The position numbers and the translations under genes are program-made. From positions 62,001 to 126,000 of the forward strand of contig NZ_BCYZ01000005.1 in assembly GCF_001598455.1 (NCBI RefSeq): a DNA stretch of 64,000 bases, given 5' to 3'. The notes under the pieces were generated by a model that saw nothing but the letters and a program-made list of their open reading frames with translations, was not told the DNA's origin and searched no databases. This document shows, piece by piece, positions 9,919-19,612 of this stretch (its first letter is position 1; each line of letters starts with the position of its first letter). The stretch is from Sphingomonas pruni NBRC 15498 (GTDB lineage Bacteria; Pseudomonadota; Alphaproteobacteria; Sphingomonadales; Sphingomonadaceae).

Positions 9919-10428
9919 ATGACCTGGCTGTTCGGTATCCTGTTGTTCCTCGCCACCGTGATCGCGATGGAGGGGTTCGCCTATGTCATGCACCGCTGGG
10001 TGATGCACGGTCCCGGCTGGTTCCTGCACGCGAGCCATCATCGGCCGCGAACCGGGCGGTGGGAACTCAACGACCTTTACGCGGTGATCTTCGCATTGCC
10101 CTCGATCGTGCTGCTGCTCGGCGGCGTGCAACTCGGCTGGTGGTGGGGCAGTACCTGGATCGGCGCGGGAATCGCGGCTTACGGGGCGATCTATTTCGGC
10201 TTCCACGACGTCATCGTCCATCGCCGGGTCGCGACCCGCTATCTACCGCGATCGGCCTATATGAAGCGGATCATCCAGGCGCACCGACTGCACCATGTGG
10301 TCGAGACGAAGCGCGGCACGGTCAGCTTCGGCTTCCTCTGGGCACCGCCGCCGGAGGCGCTCAAGGCCGAACTCAAGCGCCGCGGCAATGCCGGGGTTCG
10401 CGCGCCGGCCGGCGATATCTCGCGCTAG
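9919..10428 (+). CDS. crtZ: Beta-carotene hydroxylase, CrtZ type
   Basis: A 169-residue membrane-bound fatty-acid-hydroxylase-superfamily protein. Four histidine clusters that hold the di-iron centre are all present: HRWVMH, HASHH, HDVIVHRR and HRLHH. The spacing and the sequence MEGFAYVMHRWVMHG fit CrtZ, which adds hydroxyl groups to the beta-ionone rings to give zeaxanthin. This fits the yellow carotenoids of sphingomonads. No other carotenoid genes are adjacent. The next gene starts 19 bases after its stop and may be cotranscribed. Confidence 0.9.
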   Translation: MTWLFGILLFLATVIAMEGFAYVMHRWVMHGPGWFLHASHHRPRTGRWELNDLYAVIFALPSIVLLLGGVQLGWWWGSTWIGAGIAAYGAIYFGFHDVIVHRRVATRYLPRSAYMKRIIQAHRLHHVVETKRGTVSFGFLWAPPPEALKAELKRRGNAGVRAPAGDISR

Positions 10429-10447
10429 AGACTGGCATAGCCGCGCG

Positions 10448-11197
10448 GTGATCCTCGACTGGCATTTCTATGCGCTGGCGATTCCGGCGGTGCTGATGCT
10501 CGGCCTGTCCAAAGGCGGGTTTGCGGGACTCGGCGCATTGTCGCTGCCGATGCTCGCCTTCGTCATTTCGCCGGTCCAGGCCGCGGCGATCCTGTTGCCG
10601 ATCCTGATCGTGCAGGACGTGGTTGGGGTCTGGGCGTTCCGCCGCACCGTCGACTGGCGATTGCTCGGCTGGATGATGCCGGGGGCGATCCTGGGGATCG
10701 TGCTTGGTTATCTGTTCGCCGCGCGCTTGTCGGAAAGCGCGGTGCTCGGCGCGGTCGGCGCGATCTCCTTGCTGTTCGGCGCCTATCGCCTCTGGGCCGA
10801 TCGCCACGGCCCGCCGCAAGTGGCCAAGGGGCTTCCGGAGTGGCTCGGCGCGCTGTTCGGCGTCGCGTCCGGGTTCACCAGCCAGATCGCGCATGCCGGC
10901 CAACCGCCGTTTCAGGTCTGGGTGTTGCCGCGCCGCCTGTCGCGCGACGTGCTGGTCGGGACGACCGCTATCTTCTTCGCCGCGGTCAACTGGATCAAGG
11001 TGCCGGCCTATATCGCGCTCGGCCAGTTCACCCATGCCAATCTGCTGACCGCGGCCGTATTGCTGCCGGTCGCGGTCGTCTCCACCTTCGCCGGCGTCTG
11101 GCTGGTGCGCCGCGTTTCCGCCGAGCGCTTCTATGTCGCGATTTACCTGTTGATGGTGCTGGTCGGCGCGAAATTGCTGTGGGACGCCTTCGCCTGA
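10448..11197 (+). CDS. TSUP (TauE/SafE) family permease
   Basis: A 249-residue membrane protein with about eight hydrophobic segments. LMLGLSKGGFAGLGALSLP in the first helix and the mid-protein GVASGFTSQIAHAGQPPFQV are the paired motifs of the sulfite exporter TauE/SafE family. Members export sulfite, sulfoacetate or other small organosulfur anions, but the substrate cannot be told here. I start it at GTG 10448 (VILDWHFYALAIP), since the upstream part of the frame overlaps crtZ and is not family-like. Confidence 0.85.
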   Translation: MILDWHFYALAIPAVLMLGLSKGGFAGLGALSLPMLAFVISPVQAAAILLPILIVQDVVGVWAFRRTVDWRLLGWMMPGAILGIVLGYLFAARLSESAVLGAVGAISLLFGAYRLWADRHGPPQVAKGLPEWLGALFGVASGFTSQIAHAGQPPFQVWVLPRRLSRDVLVGTTAIFFAAVNWIKVPAYIALGQFTHANLLTAAVLLPVAVVSTFAGVWLVRRVSAERFYVAIYLLMVLVGAKLLWDAFA

Positions 11198-11254
11198 CGG
11201 TATATCGGACCGGATCGGCCGGTCTTTGCCAAATGTTAAGAGCGGCTAAGCATA

Positions 11255-11596
11255 ATGTGCGTCATGGACGCGCATATGTCCGGATCCGATCGAGCGGCTG
11301 AAGGCGACGACGATCATCGCCAGCAAGAGCGCGTGCCGATCGCCATACCGGCGCGATTACGCGATCGGCACTCCAACAAATATAATGTCCGCCTACTCGA
11401 TCTCTCGGTCACCGGGTTCCGCGCGGAGGCGCATTATGCGCTCGACGCGGGGCAGATCGTCTGGCTGGCGATCCCCGGCATGCAGGGACTGGAAGCGACG
11501 GTCGCCTGGCGCCACGGTCTGGAGATCGGCTGCAGTTTCCGCCAGCCGCTCTATCCGCCGGTGCTCGATCACATCGTCAAGACGCTGGGGCATTAG
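11255..11596 (+). CDS. PilZ-domain protein, putative c-di-GMP receptor
   Basis: A small protein of about 110 residues carrying a single PilZ domain. The c-di-GMP-binding signature is present in two parts, an arginine-bearing N-terminal strand (QQERVPIAIPARLRD) and DLSVTGFRAEA (D/NxSxxG). The classical RxxxR is not exact: the visible spacing is R-V-P-I-A with the next Arg further on, so binding should be checked. The start may be ATG 11255 or 11264. A GGDEF-EAL enzyme near 47.4 kb shows that the organism makes and degrades c-di-GMP. Confidence 0.75.
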   Translation: MCVMDAHMSGSDRAAEGDDDHRQQERVPIAIPARLRDRHSNKYNVRLLDLSVTGFRAEAHYALDAGQIVWLAIPGMQGLEATVAWRHGLEIGCSFRQPLYPPVLDHIVKTLGH

Positions 11597-11855
11597 GCCG
11601 TAGACTTCGAAAAAGCGGCCTGTCTGCTTCCGACCCCTAGCCGACAAGCTGGCGTCGCATTGATCCAATACGCTGACCCTTTCGTGACGATACCGATTGG
11701 GTGCCAGAATTTGGCCGGACGTGCCGATCGGCGAAGGGGAAGCGACGTTGGCAACAATGGCGAGCCCCGGCGCGACGCGGCTTACGGACGAACGCAGGTT
11801 CTTCGGAAGGGGGCCGGGCCTAATCGGGCCGGGATCGAAACAGGGGAGAAAAATC

Positions 11856-12677
11856 ATGGCGACAGTCGCAGACGCTCAATTCGGGGAGCGCCGCGATGAT
11901 CATCCATCGGGCATGCCGCGCGCAAATTCCGTCGACCGTTGGATATTCGTCGGTATGGCGCTCTGGTTTATCGCCATCGTCCTGGTGGGCTTCGTTCCGG
12001 ATTCGATGATGAAGGTGGCGATGATCAAAGCTGGAGCGAGAGCGCCTTTTCCTTTCATTCTGCACGTTCACGCTGTGCTGATGGGCAGCTTTCTACTGCT
12101 CCTGCTTTCGCAAACGGTCATGGTCGCGACGGGACGCGGCGCGCTACACAAGCAAGTCGGCATCGCGGCCTATATGCTGGTACCAGCCCTGATAGGCGTT
12201 GGATTTCTCCTGGCGCCGACCATGTACTACCAGGTCTGGGGCGGGGCGAAATTCGGCCCGCCTAATGTCCGGTCAGCATTGGCGCCGATCGTGCCGATCG
12301 TGGAGAATATCCTGTTGCTTCAAATAAGCGCGGGCGTGCTCTTCGGCATTTTCATGACAATTGCACTGAAAGCGCGCGCAACGAACGCGGGACTGCACAA
12401 GAGGATGATCTTCCTCGCAACCGCGGTACCGCTCGGTGCAGCAATCGACCGGATGTCGTGGCTGCCCTCCAGCATGCCCGGGAGCCCATGGGCGAGTTAC
12501 GTCTACGTGTTGGCCAGCCTTGCCCCATTGTTCGTCTGGGACCTGGTTCGTCACCGTCGGGTTCATCAGGCCTATTGGGTGTTCCTCGCGTTTTACATTC
12601 CTGCGACGACTTTGGTCGTCATGGCTTGGGACAAGCCTTGGTGGCATGCGACGGCGCATCGGATAATGCGCGTGTAA
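11856..12677 (+). CDS. Multi-pass membrane protein, unrecognised (DUF2306-like)
   Basis: A 273-residue protein with about seven hydrophobic helices after a 25-residue polar N-terminus. Several histidines sit at helix edges: FILHVHAVLMG, GRGALHKQVG and GLHKRMIFL. The pattern of an HxH followed by two LHK turns recalls DUF2306-type membrane proteins, which may bind haem or another cofactor, but I do not firmly recognise the family. A purine-rich AGGGGAG lies upstream of ATG 11856. Codon use is somewhat less GC-biased than its neighbours, so recent acquisition is possible. Confidence 0.6.
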   Translation: MATVADAQFGERRDDHPSGMPRANSVDRWIFVGMALWFIAIVLVGFVPDSMMKVAMIKAGARAPFPFILHVHAVLMGSFLLLLLSQTVMVATGRGALHKQVGIAAYMLVPALIGVGFLLAPTMYYQVWGGAKFGPPNVRSALAPIVPIVENILLLQISAGVLFGIFMTIALKARATNAGLHKRMIFLATAVPLGAAIDRMSWLPSSMPGSPWASYVYVLASLAPLFVWDLVRHRRVHQAYWVFLAFYIPATTLVVMAWDKPWWHATAHRIMRV

Positions 12678-12982
12678 CAAGCCTCCTATCGACCCGAAAG
12701 CGGTCGGGCTGGTGACGGCCCAGTTGCGGTCATTCGATCCAAATGGAACGGCAGAAAGTGTGCCGTCAGCGGTCCGTCAGCTTATGGTCGCCGCCTATTT
12801 GAAGCTGACGTTGCTCGAACGACGAGCAGGTCCACACACCGGGCCCAAGCGGCACCCGATTGCGTGCGACAAACGCCGCCAATAGGCTAGGCCGTTCTCT
12901 GGGTATCAGGTGGCAGATGCACGTGCCGGGACATGATCGCTAAATCGGCCTTCGCCACCATCGCGCCAACGCTGTCTCACAG
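12678..12982. other. Intergenic stretch, nothing recognised
   Basis: About 300 bases between two convergent genes. One small hairpin (CGACC-cgaaag-GGTCG, 12692-12707) lies just after the membrane-protein stop and may mark a transcript end. I see no credible open frame, RNA gene or repeat. Confidence 0.5.
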
Positions 12983-13750
12983 CTAACAAAGGGGCCGCGC
13001 ATGATCGCACTGACCGGATGCACATGAATGCGGCAGGATGCGGGAGAGGGACTGCGCGTGGCGCAAAACCTCGCTGGCGCCCAGCGGACCGCCGTGGCCC
13101 ATATAAAAGCGTTTGGCGCCGCTCTCGACCAGGCGTTGCAGTTCGCGCGAGACTTTTTGGGGATCGTCTTCGAATGGCGGCCGGATGGCGTGCCCGTTGA
13201 ACGCGATGCCACCAATCAGGATACCCGATGCGACCAGATCGCCGACGAGCGCATCTTGCGAGGACAGTTCGACGGCAATCGAGCCCGGCGTATGTCCGCC
13301 GGTGTGACGAACGACGCCTTCCGCGCCGAAGTCCCGCAGGTCCACGATGTCCCCGTTGCGCATCATGATGTCGGGCACGAAGCCTTCGTATGATTCGTGT
13401 GGCAAGGGGGTCTTGAAGAAGAGCTTGCCGACCGGGCCGGTCGGGCAGAACGTCATCGGTTCCTTGCGGCTGTAATAGCCGGCATCGTCCTCATGCGCCA
13501 TGATCGGCGCGCCGGACAACTCGCGCAGCCGCGCAGCCCCGCCCGCGTGATCTGTATGGGCATGCGTCACGATGATGAGCTTGATGTCGTCGAACGACAG
13601 GTTGTTCTGCCTCAACACGCGCTCGAACTTGCGCTGCGAACCGGGGGTTCCAGCATCGACGAGGATACACCCTTCGTCGGTCTTGATCAGGTGTGCATTG
13701 ACCATGTTGAAGGGGAAGATCGGAATGCGGACGATAGTCGTGGCAGACAT
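12983..13750 (-). CDS. Metallo-beta-lactamase-fold hydrolase
   Basis: A 255-residue protein of the MBL superfamily. The zinc motif is THAHTDHAGGAARL (HxHxDH), with further ligands in HTGGHTPGS, VGDLVASG and the C-terminal YMGHGGPLG. This set is complete for a di-zinc hydrolase of glyoxalase II or lactonase type. I start it at ATG 13750 (MSATTIVRIP), which has AAGGAA upstream. It is followed upstream by two alpha/beta hydrolases on the same strand and may form a small detoxification or catabolic operon with them. The substrate is unknown. Confidence 0.85.
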   Translation of the reverse strand: MSATTIVRIPIFPFNMVNAHLIKTDEGCILVDAGTPGSQRKFERVLRQNNLSFDDIKLIIVTHAHTDHAGGAARLRELSGAPIMAHEDDAGYYSRKEPMTFCPTGPVGKLFFKTPLPHESYEGFVPDIMMRNGDIVDLRDFGAEGVVRHTGGHTPGSIAVELSSQDALVGDLVASGILIGGIAFNGHAIRPPFEDDPQKVSRELQRLVESGAKRFYMGHGGPLGASEVLRHAQSLSRILPHSCASGQCDHARPLC

Positions 13751-13801
13751 TGGAATTTCCTTCATGATGTTGATGACGCACATGGCCTGACGCATGGCGC
13801 G

Positions 13802-14698
13802 TCAATCGTGCGGCGGGTGGCTGCTTTGATACCTTGCGGCTGCGGCGAGCACCGTCCCGCAGCCCGGACAGCGAAGACGGATTACATCCTTGCCGACCGG
13901 CGACACCGACGCGCCCGCATCGATCGTCGCCAGCGCGAAAGCTCTGACGAGATCGGCGATGTCGTCGGGCGCCTCCAGCGGCGAGAGGTGTCCAATATCC
14001 GGCAGCACATGGAGTCGTGCCTGCGGAATGCGCGTAAGAAGTTCGCGGCGCAGCACCTCCGGTGGATCGACCCGGTCATTCTCTCCCGATATCGCGATCA
14101 CCGGCACGTCGATCTGCACGACCGCGGTGGTGATGTCTTCCTGGCTCGCGCACAGCGGCCACGCGCGTTTGGCGACGGCGGCCCCGGCCAGGCTATCTTC
14201 AATAACGACCTCTAGATCCGTAGCAGCAAGGCCGTTCGGCGCGAGAACCTGTTCGACCGTGGCGATGATGCTGTCGCGCGAACCGTAAGCGCCGACCATG
14301 GCCTCGCGAACATCGAGCGGGAGGCCCAGCGGCGATGGCGGCGAGGGCGCGACCAGGGCCAGTCCCACCAGCCCGCGCAGCCGGCGGGAGGCCATCAACT
14401 GGGCAACCTTCCCGCCCATAGAATGTCCGACGAGGATGTAACGCTCCAAATCGAGCGCCTCGACGACACCCTGCGCGTCGTCGGCCAAATCCGCCAAGGC
14501 ATAGCCGCTCGCTGGCGCATCGGATCGTCCCCAGCCGCGCTGATCGATCGCGACGGTGCGGAAGTCAGGGGTCAATGCATGGATCACGTGCCGCCACGTG
14601 CGCGACGACCCGCCCCAATAATGCAGGAACACAAGCGCCGGGGCGCCGGCACCTTGCTGCGACACCTCGAGATTGATGCCGTTCGACCGGAGCATCAT
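13802..14698 (-). CDS. Alpha/beta hydrolase with C-terminal CxxC tail
   Basis: A 298-residue alpha/beta hydrolase. FLHYWGGSSRTW near residue 29 is the oxyanion region, GHSMGGKVAQ the nucleophile elbow with catalytic Ser, SGENDRVDPPE holds the acid, and DIGHLSPLEAPDD the His. After the normal fold end comes an unusual 35-residue tail containing RLRCPGCGTVL, a CPGCG knuckle that might bind metal. AAGGA lies upstream of the paired ATGs at 14698 and 14695. It sits between the MBL gene and a second alpha/beta hydrolase. Substrate unknown. Confidence 0.82.
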   Translation of the reverse strand: MMLRSNGINLEVSQQGAGAPALVFLHYWGGSSRTWRHVIHALTPDFRTVAIDQRGWGRSDAPASGYALADLADDAQGVVEALDLERYILVGHSMGGKVAQLMASRRLRGLVGLALVAPSPPSPLGLPLDVREAMVGAYGSRDSIIATVEQVLAPNGLAATDLEVVIEDSLAGAAVAKRAWPLCASQEDITTAVVQIDVPVIAISGENDRVDPPEVLRRELLTRIPQARLHVLPDIGHLSPLEAPDDIADLVRAFALATIDAGASVSPVGKDVIRLRCPGCGTVLAAAARYQSSHPPHD

Positions 14699-14778
14699 GA
14701 CAATATCCTTTCGTGGACGCCGTGAATTGCCAGGACCATCGGCTGCGCCGCGTCGTGGCGGCGCGACCGGCGCCCGTC

Positions 14779-15459
14779 TTAGGCGGCGGCCTGGGCGATG
14801 AAGTCGGCCACCGCGGCGGGGTGCGAGAGCATGGGAACGTGGCCGCTTTCGACATGGGCGACGGTGGCGCCCATGCGCGCCGCCATCTTCTCCTGTTCGG
14901 CCGGCGGGATCGCGCGATCCTGCGTGCCGACCAGATAGAAGGCCGGCCGGCTTTTCCACGCGGCCTGGGTCAGCACACCGCCGAGCGCGGCACCGTTGAT
15001 CGGTCCCTGCGCCGCGTCGAGCACGGCCTTTTCCGTCTCGTCTACATCCTGTGCAAACAGATCGAAGATGCCGGTACGGGTCAGCTTGAGAAACCCTTCC
15101 GCGTCCGGCTTGATCTCGGCGCCGAGCGGGGCAGCTTCGAACTGCGCGAACAGCGAGCCGGCGGATTCGCCCGCATCCGGAGCGAAGGCGTCGATATAGA
15201 CAAGACGCGCTACCTTGGGGGCGTTGCCCGCCTCGCCGATCACGGCGCCGGCATAGCTGTGCCCGACCAGGACGACATCACCGTCAGTCAGCGCGATCGC
15301 GCGCCGCACGGCCGCCACATCCGCCTCGAACGTCGTCAGCGGTAGCTGGACGGTCGTCACCGAGAGCTCCTTTTCGACAAGAAGCGGGATTACCTTGGAC
15401 CAGCTCGAGCCATCGGCCCATGCGCCATGTACCAGAATCACGTTCGAAATCGCCGTCAT
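14779..15459 (-). CDS. Alpha/beta hydrolase, esterase-like
   Basis: A 226-residue alpha/beta hydrolase starting MTAISNVILVHGAWADGSSW. HGAW is the oxyanion turn, VGHSYAGAV the nucleophile elbow, GTQDRAIPP the acid loop, and SGHVPMLSHP the His. This subgroup resembles plant hydroxynitrile-lyase/salicylate-esterase-like bacterial hydrolases. It faces a GlxA-type regulator across a 125-base divergent spacer, which suggests that the regulator controls this gene and the two hydrolases downstream of it. Confidence 0.85.
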   Translation of the reverse strand: MTAISNVILVHGAWADGSSWSKVIPLLVEKELSVTTVQLPLTTFEADVAAVRRAIALTDGDVVLVGHSYAGAVIGEAGNAPKVARLVYIDAFAPDAGESAGSLFAQFEAAPLGAEIKPDAEGFLKLTRTGIFDLFAQDVDETEKAVLDAAQGPINGAALGGVLTQAAWKSRPAFYLVGTQDRAIPPAEQEKMAARMGATVAHVESGHVPMLSHPAAVADFIAQAAA

Positions 15460-15584
15460 CGTTCTTCTCCATCTTTCAATCGGCGGGCTTTGGCCGTTTG
15501 CGTCGATGGATCTGATCTAGGCTTTGTCGGGCGCGGCAGAAATGACATATATCCGGCTTATTCTGCCAAAGGAGATTCGCCAGA

Positions 15585-16553
15585 ATGCCAAGTCCGGAGG
15601 TTAACCGTTCCATTTGGTTTATCGTCTTCCCGGGCTTCGAGCTGCTCGATCTCGGCGGGCCACTATGTGCCTTCAACCTGGCGATCGACTTCCACCGGGC
15701 CGCTTACGACGTTCACGTCGTTTCGACATCGGGCGGACTCGTTCGGGGTTCGTCAGGCGTCGCCATCGACACCGTAGCCCCGCCATCGCCCGACCATTTC
15801 GATACGCTGGTTGTCGTGGGTGCGGCGGCAGCCGAGACGCTTTATGCTCAATCCGAGACTGCAGCGCTCGTTGCGGCACTGGCGCCGCGTGCGCGTCGCA
15901 AGGCGAGTGTCTGCACCGGGGCCTATCTTCTCGCGGCCGCCGGCGTGCTCGACGGGCACCGCGCCACGACGCACTGGCGTTATGTCCCGGAATTTCAGCG
16001 GCGCTTTCCCGCGATTAAGGTCGATGCCGATCGGATATTCGTTCGCGAGGATGATGTTTGGACCTCGGCCGGCATCACCGCCGGCATCGACCTCGCGCTG
16101 GCGATGATCGAGGAGGACTGCGGCGTGGAGGTGTCCAAGGCCATCGCCCGCGATCTCGTCGTGTATCATCGCCGCAGCGGAGGGCAGTCACAATTCTCGA
16201 CGATGCTCGATCTGGAACCGGGTCCGGGCCGAATCCGCGAAGCACTCGCCTATGCCCGCGCGCATCTGACCGAACGCTTGTCGGTCGAGCAACTGGCGGG
16301 TGTCGCCATGATCAGCCCGCGCCAGTTCGCGCGCCAATTCGCCGCCGAGACGGGTGAAACGCCGGCACGCGCGGTCGAGCGCCTCCGGTGCGAAGCCGCG
16401 CTCCCGCAGATTGAAGGCACGACTGAACCGCTTGACCAGATCGCGTTGCAGGTCGGCTTCGGCGACGTGGAACGGATGCGCCGTGTCTGCCTGCGCATCT
16501 ACGGACAACCCCCGCAGGCATTGCGCCGCAAGAGCCGCCATCGGGAGGCATAA
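15585..16553 (+). CDS. GlxA-family transcriptional regulator (DJ-1/PfpI + AraC HTH)
   Basis: A 322-residue regulator. The N-terminal two thirds are a DJ-1/PfpI-like domain with FPGFELLDLGGP near residue 14 and the nucleophile-elbow-like VCTGAYLLAAAG near residue 106, which keeps the cysteine. The C-terminal part (about 205-320) is an AraC-type double helix-turn-helix with RLSVEQLAGVAMISPRQFAR and QVGFGDVERMRRVCLR. Family members sense small metabolites and activate adjacent catabolic genes. It is divergent from the alpha/beta hydrolase gene at 15459, its likely target. Confidence 0.88.
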   Translation: MPSPEVNRSIWFIVFPGFELLDLGGPLCAFNLAIDFHRAAYDVHVVSTSGGLVRGSSGVAIDTVAPPSPDHFDTLVVVGAAAAETLYAQSETAALVAALAPRARRKASVCTGAYLLAAAGVLDGHRATTHWRYVPEFQRRFPAIKVDADRIFVREDDVWTSAGITAGIDLALAMIEEDCGVEVSKAIARDLVVYHRRSGGQSQFSTMLDLEPGPGRIREALAYARAHLTERLSVEQLAGVAMISPRQFARQFAAETGETPARAVERLRCEAALPQIEGTTEPLDQIALQVGFGDVERMRRVCLRIYGQPPQALRRKSRHREA

Positions 16554-16921
16554 GTACCGGTCGTCGTGCGCATTTCTGGGCTTGCGGCGCCTTTCATTCA
16601 CGTCGCCAGTCGAACAGGACGAGCGAAGGAGGTCGGCGTCAGGGCTCTCCAGCTTTCCAATGTGAATGTGATGGAAGAGAACCTCCGACTCTCAGACTGC
16701 CGGGGGAAACCCTACCGGCAGCAAAGTCTCCGATGTCGACTGTTCCGGCCGATGGGGCGAGCAGGTTGAACGAGGGGCAGGTTTCGGGCTCGCGCGTAGC
16801 GATGCTGAATGGCTGGGATTGGGGCGCTTTGCAGGCGATCCCATATGCGCTGGGGCGAAGGGCAGGTGCCAACCCCAATTGCAGATTCACGAGTCGGCGC
16901 TTCCCACGCTATGTCGAGCAA
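16554..16921. other. Intergenic stretch, nothing recognised
   Basis: About 370 bases between the GlxA regulator and the phosphatase-like gene. A small hairpin (CTGCCGG-ggg-...-CCGGCAG, about 16699-16722) is visible. Open frames cross it on both strands but show no family-like sequence. A frame continuous with the next gene exists from 16733, but the conserved start of that protein is near 16922. Confidence 0.4.
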
Positions 16922-17275
16922 ATGGCAATGAAGCGCTTCTTGTTTGTTTGCAGTCAAAATCGACTACGCAGCCCGACCGCGGAACAGGTTTTCTCTCAGC
17001 GATCCGATATTGAGGTCATGTCCGCCGGAACCAACAACGACGCCTGCAACCCTCTGACAGCCGAATTGGTTGAGTGGGCAGACTTCATCGTAGTTATGGA
17101 GAGGACGCATCGTAACAAGCTCCAGAAGCGATTCTACAGTGCGCTGAAGAGCAAGCGGATCATTTGCCTCGATATCCCCGATGAATATGAGTTCATGGAC
17201 CCCGGCCTGGTTCGACTGCTCCAAGCACGCATGATGCGGCACTTACCCGCATCCTCGCCGGTCGAGGCTGATTGA
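16922..17275 (+). CDS. Small protein-tyrosine-phosphatase-like protein (COG4551 type)
   Basis: A protein of about 115 residues beginning M(A)MKRFLFVCSQNRLRSPTAE. CSQNRLRS is a CX5RS phosphate loop, as in low-molecular-weight protein tyrosine phosphatases. The rest (SAGTNNDACNPL, WADFIVVMERTHRNKL, LDIPDEYEFMDPGL) matches the shorter COG4551 group rather than full-length LMW-PTP. The DPG near the end probably supplies the general acid. The start is ATG 16922 or 16928. Codon use is less GC-biased than in neighbouring genes, hinting at transfer. Confidence 0.8.
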   Translation: MAMKRFLFVCSQNRLRSPTAEQVFSQRSDIEVMSAGTNNDACNPLTAELVEWADFIVVMERTHRNKLQKRFYSALKSKRIICLDIPDEYEFMDPGLVRLLQARMMRHLPASSPVEAD

Positions 17276-17492
17276 CCGCCCCCCCCAAACGCGCACGTTA
17301 GGTGCCGATGCGAATGAACGGCGGCTTTCGGGGTTATCAAGGGAAGCGCTGAACGGCTGAGTTTGGGGCGCATAACGGTCACTGGATCGAATGAGATCGC
17401 ATGACCGCTTCCCACCCTAGTCGGCCATTCAGTCCTTTTGCCAATAGCGGTCGTTATAGGCTCGCGACCCCGGGGCCGCGCCGAACGGCGCC

Positions 17493-17567
17493 GTGTTCCT
17501 GCGGAAGCAGGAACACCGGGGTTACGCAAGACTGCGCGGGCTCTTGGCTCCGGCCTTCGCAGGAGCA
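17493..17567. repeat. REP-like hairpin pair, degenerate
   Basis: GTGTTCCTGC-ggaa-GCAGGAACAC (17493-17516) is a perfect 10-bp hairpin. A second related arm, GGCTCC-ggccttcgca-GGAGC (about 17546-17567), lies in inverted orientation 30 bases later. It resembles the REP pairs near 33.8 and 59.5 kb in layout but is more diverged. The rest of the spacer 17276-17587 shows nothing. It follows the prs stop and may end that transcript. Confidence 0.6.
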
Positions 17568-17587
17568 CTGCGGGATTGGCTGCCGCC

Positions 17588-18523
<936 letters not shown>

Positions 18524-18556
18524 TGGTGCTCGCCCTTTCGAGGTTTGCGCGCCTCC

Positions 18557-19612
18557 TTAGAAGGGAGTCTGCAGCCGGTCCAGCACCCCGCGTTCGGTGA
18601 TGTAGCCGGTGACCAGCCGTGCGGGCGTGACGTCGAAAGCGGGGTTATAGGCATCGGACTGAGTCAGCCGCACCGTTTCCAGCCCGTGATCGGTCGCGCC
18701 GGTGATCTCGGTCAGTTCGGCAGGGGAGCGCTCCTCGATCGGAATCGCTTCGCCGCTCGGCGTCGCGGCGTCGAAAGTGGTGTAGGGCAAAGCGACATAG
18801 AAGGGCACGCCGGTGTCGTGCGCGGCAAGCGCCTTCAGATACGTGCCGATCTTGTTGCAGACGTCGCCATTGGCGGTGACGCGATCGGTGCCGACGATCA
18901 CCGCGTCGACCTGACCGCGCGCCATCAGCAAACCGCCGGCATTGTCGGCGATCAGGGTGTGCGGGACGCCATGGTTGCGCAGCTCGAACGCGGTCAGCAG
19001 CGCGCCCTGGTTGCGCGGCCGCGTCTCGTCGACCCACACGTGCAGGGGCAGGCCGGCGTCATGCGCGAGATAGATCGGCGCGGTCGCGGTGCCGTAATCG
19101 ACCGTCGCCAGCCAGCCGGCATTGCAATGCGTCAGGATGTTGAGCGGGCGATCGGGATTCTTCGCATGGAGGTCGCGCAGCAACGCCAGGCCGTGCTCGC
19201 CGATCGCTCGGCACAAACGCTCGTCCTCATCGACGATCGCCTGAGCGCGCGTGAAAGCGGCGGCGGCGCGGTCCACGAGGGGCAGCGGGCGCACTGCGGC
19301 GGCGACCTGATCGAGCGCCCATTTGAGATTGATCGCGGTCGGACGCGTCGCGTTCAGCCGGGCATAAGCGGCGTCGATCGCGGCGTCGCCCGGATCGGCG
19401 GCGATCGCCATCGCCAGGCCATAGCCGCCGACCGCGCCGATCATCGGTGCGCCGCGCGTCCACATGTCGCGGATCGCCACCGCCGCCTCGTCCTCGGTCC
19501 TGAGCTCGACCCAGCGCACTTCCCAGGGAAGCTGGCGCTGGTCGAGGATGCGCGCGCCCTTGCCGTCGGCGGTCGGCGTGATCGACCGCGTGCGTTCACC
19601 GCCCAGGATCAT
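18557..19612 (-). CDS. mtnA: S-methyl-5-thioribose-1-phosphate isomerase
   Basis: A 351-residue MtnA, converting methylthioribose 1-phosphate to methylthioribulose 1-phosphate in methionine salvage. TRGAPMIGAVGGYG near residue 52, LTHCNAGWLATVDYGTA with the catalytic Cys near residue 160, and IVGTDRVTANGDVCNKIGTY with the catalytic Asp are all intact. It overlaps mtnC by four bases (ATGA). Together with mtnB, mtnC and mtnD it covers the route from MTR-1-P to the keto acid; the MTA phosphorylase that supplies MTR-1-P is not in the window. Confidence 0.95.
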   Translation of the reverse strand: MILGGERTRSITPTADGKGARILDQRQLPWEVRWVELRTEDEAAVAIRDMWTRGAPMIGAVGGYGLAMAIAADPGDAAIDAAYARLNATRPTAINLKWALDQVAAAVRPLPLVDRAAAAFTRAQAIVDEDERLCRAIGEHGLALLRDLHAKNPDRPLNILTHCNAGWLATVDYGTATAPIYLAHDAGLPLHVWVDETRPRNQGALLTAFELRNHGVPHTLIADNAGGLLMARGQVDAVIVGTDRVTANGDVCNKIGTYLKALAAHDTGVPFYVALPYTTFDAATPSGEAIPIEERSPAELTEITGATDHGLETVRLTQSDAYNPAFDVTPARLVTGYITERGVLDRLQTPF

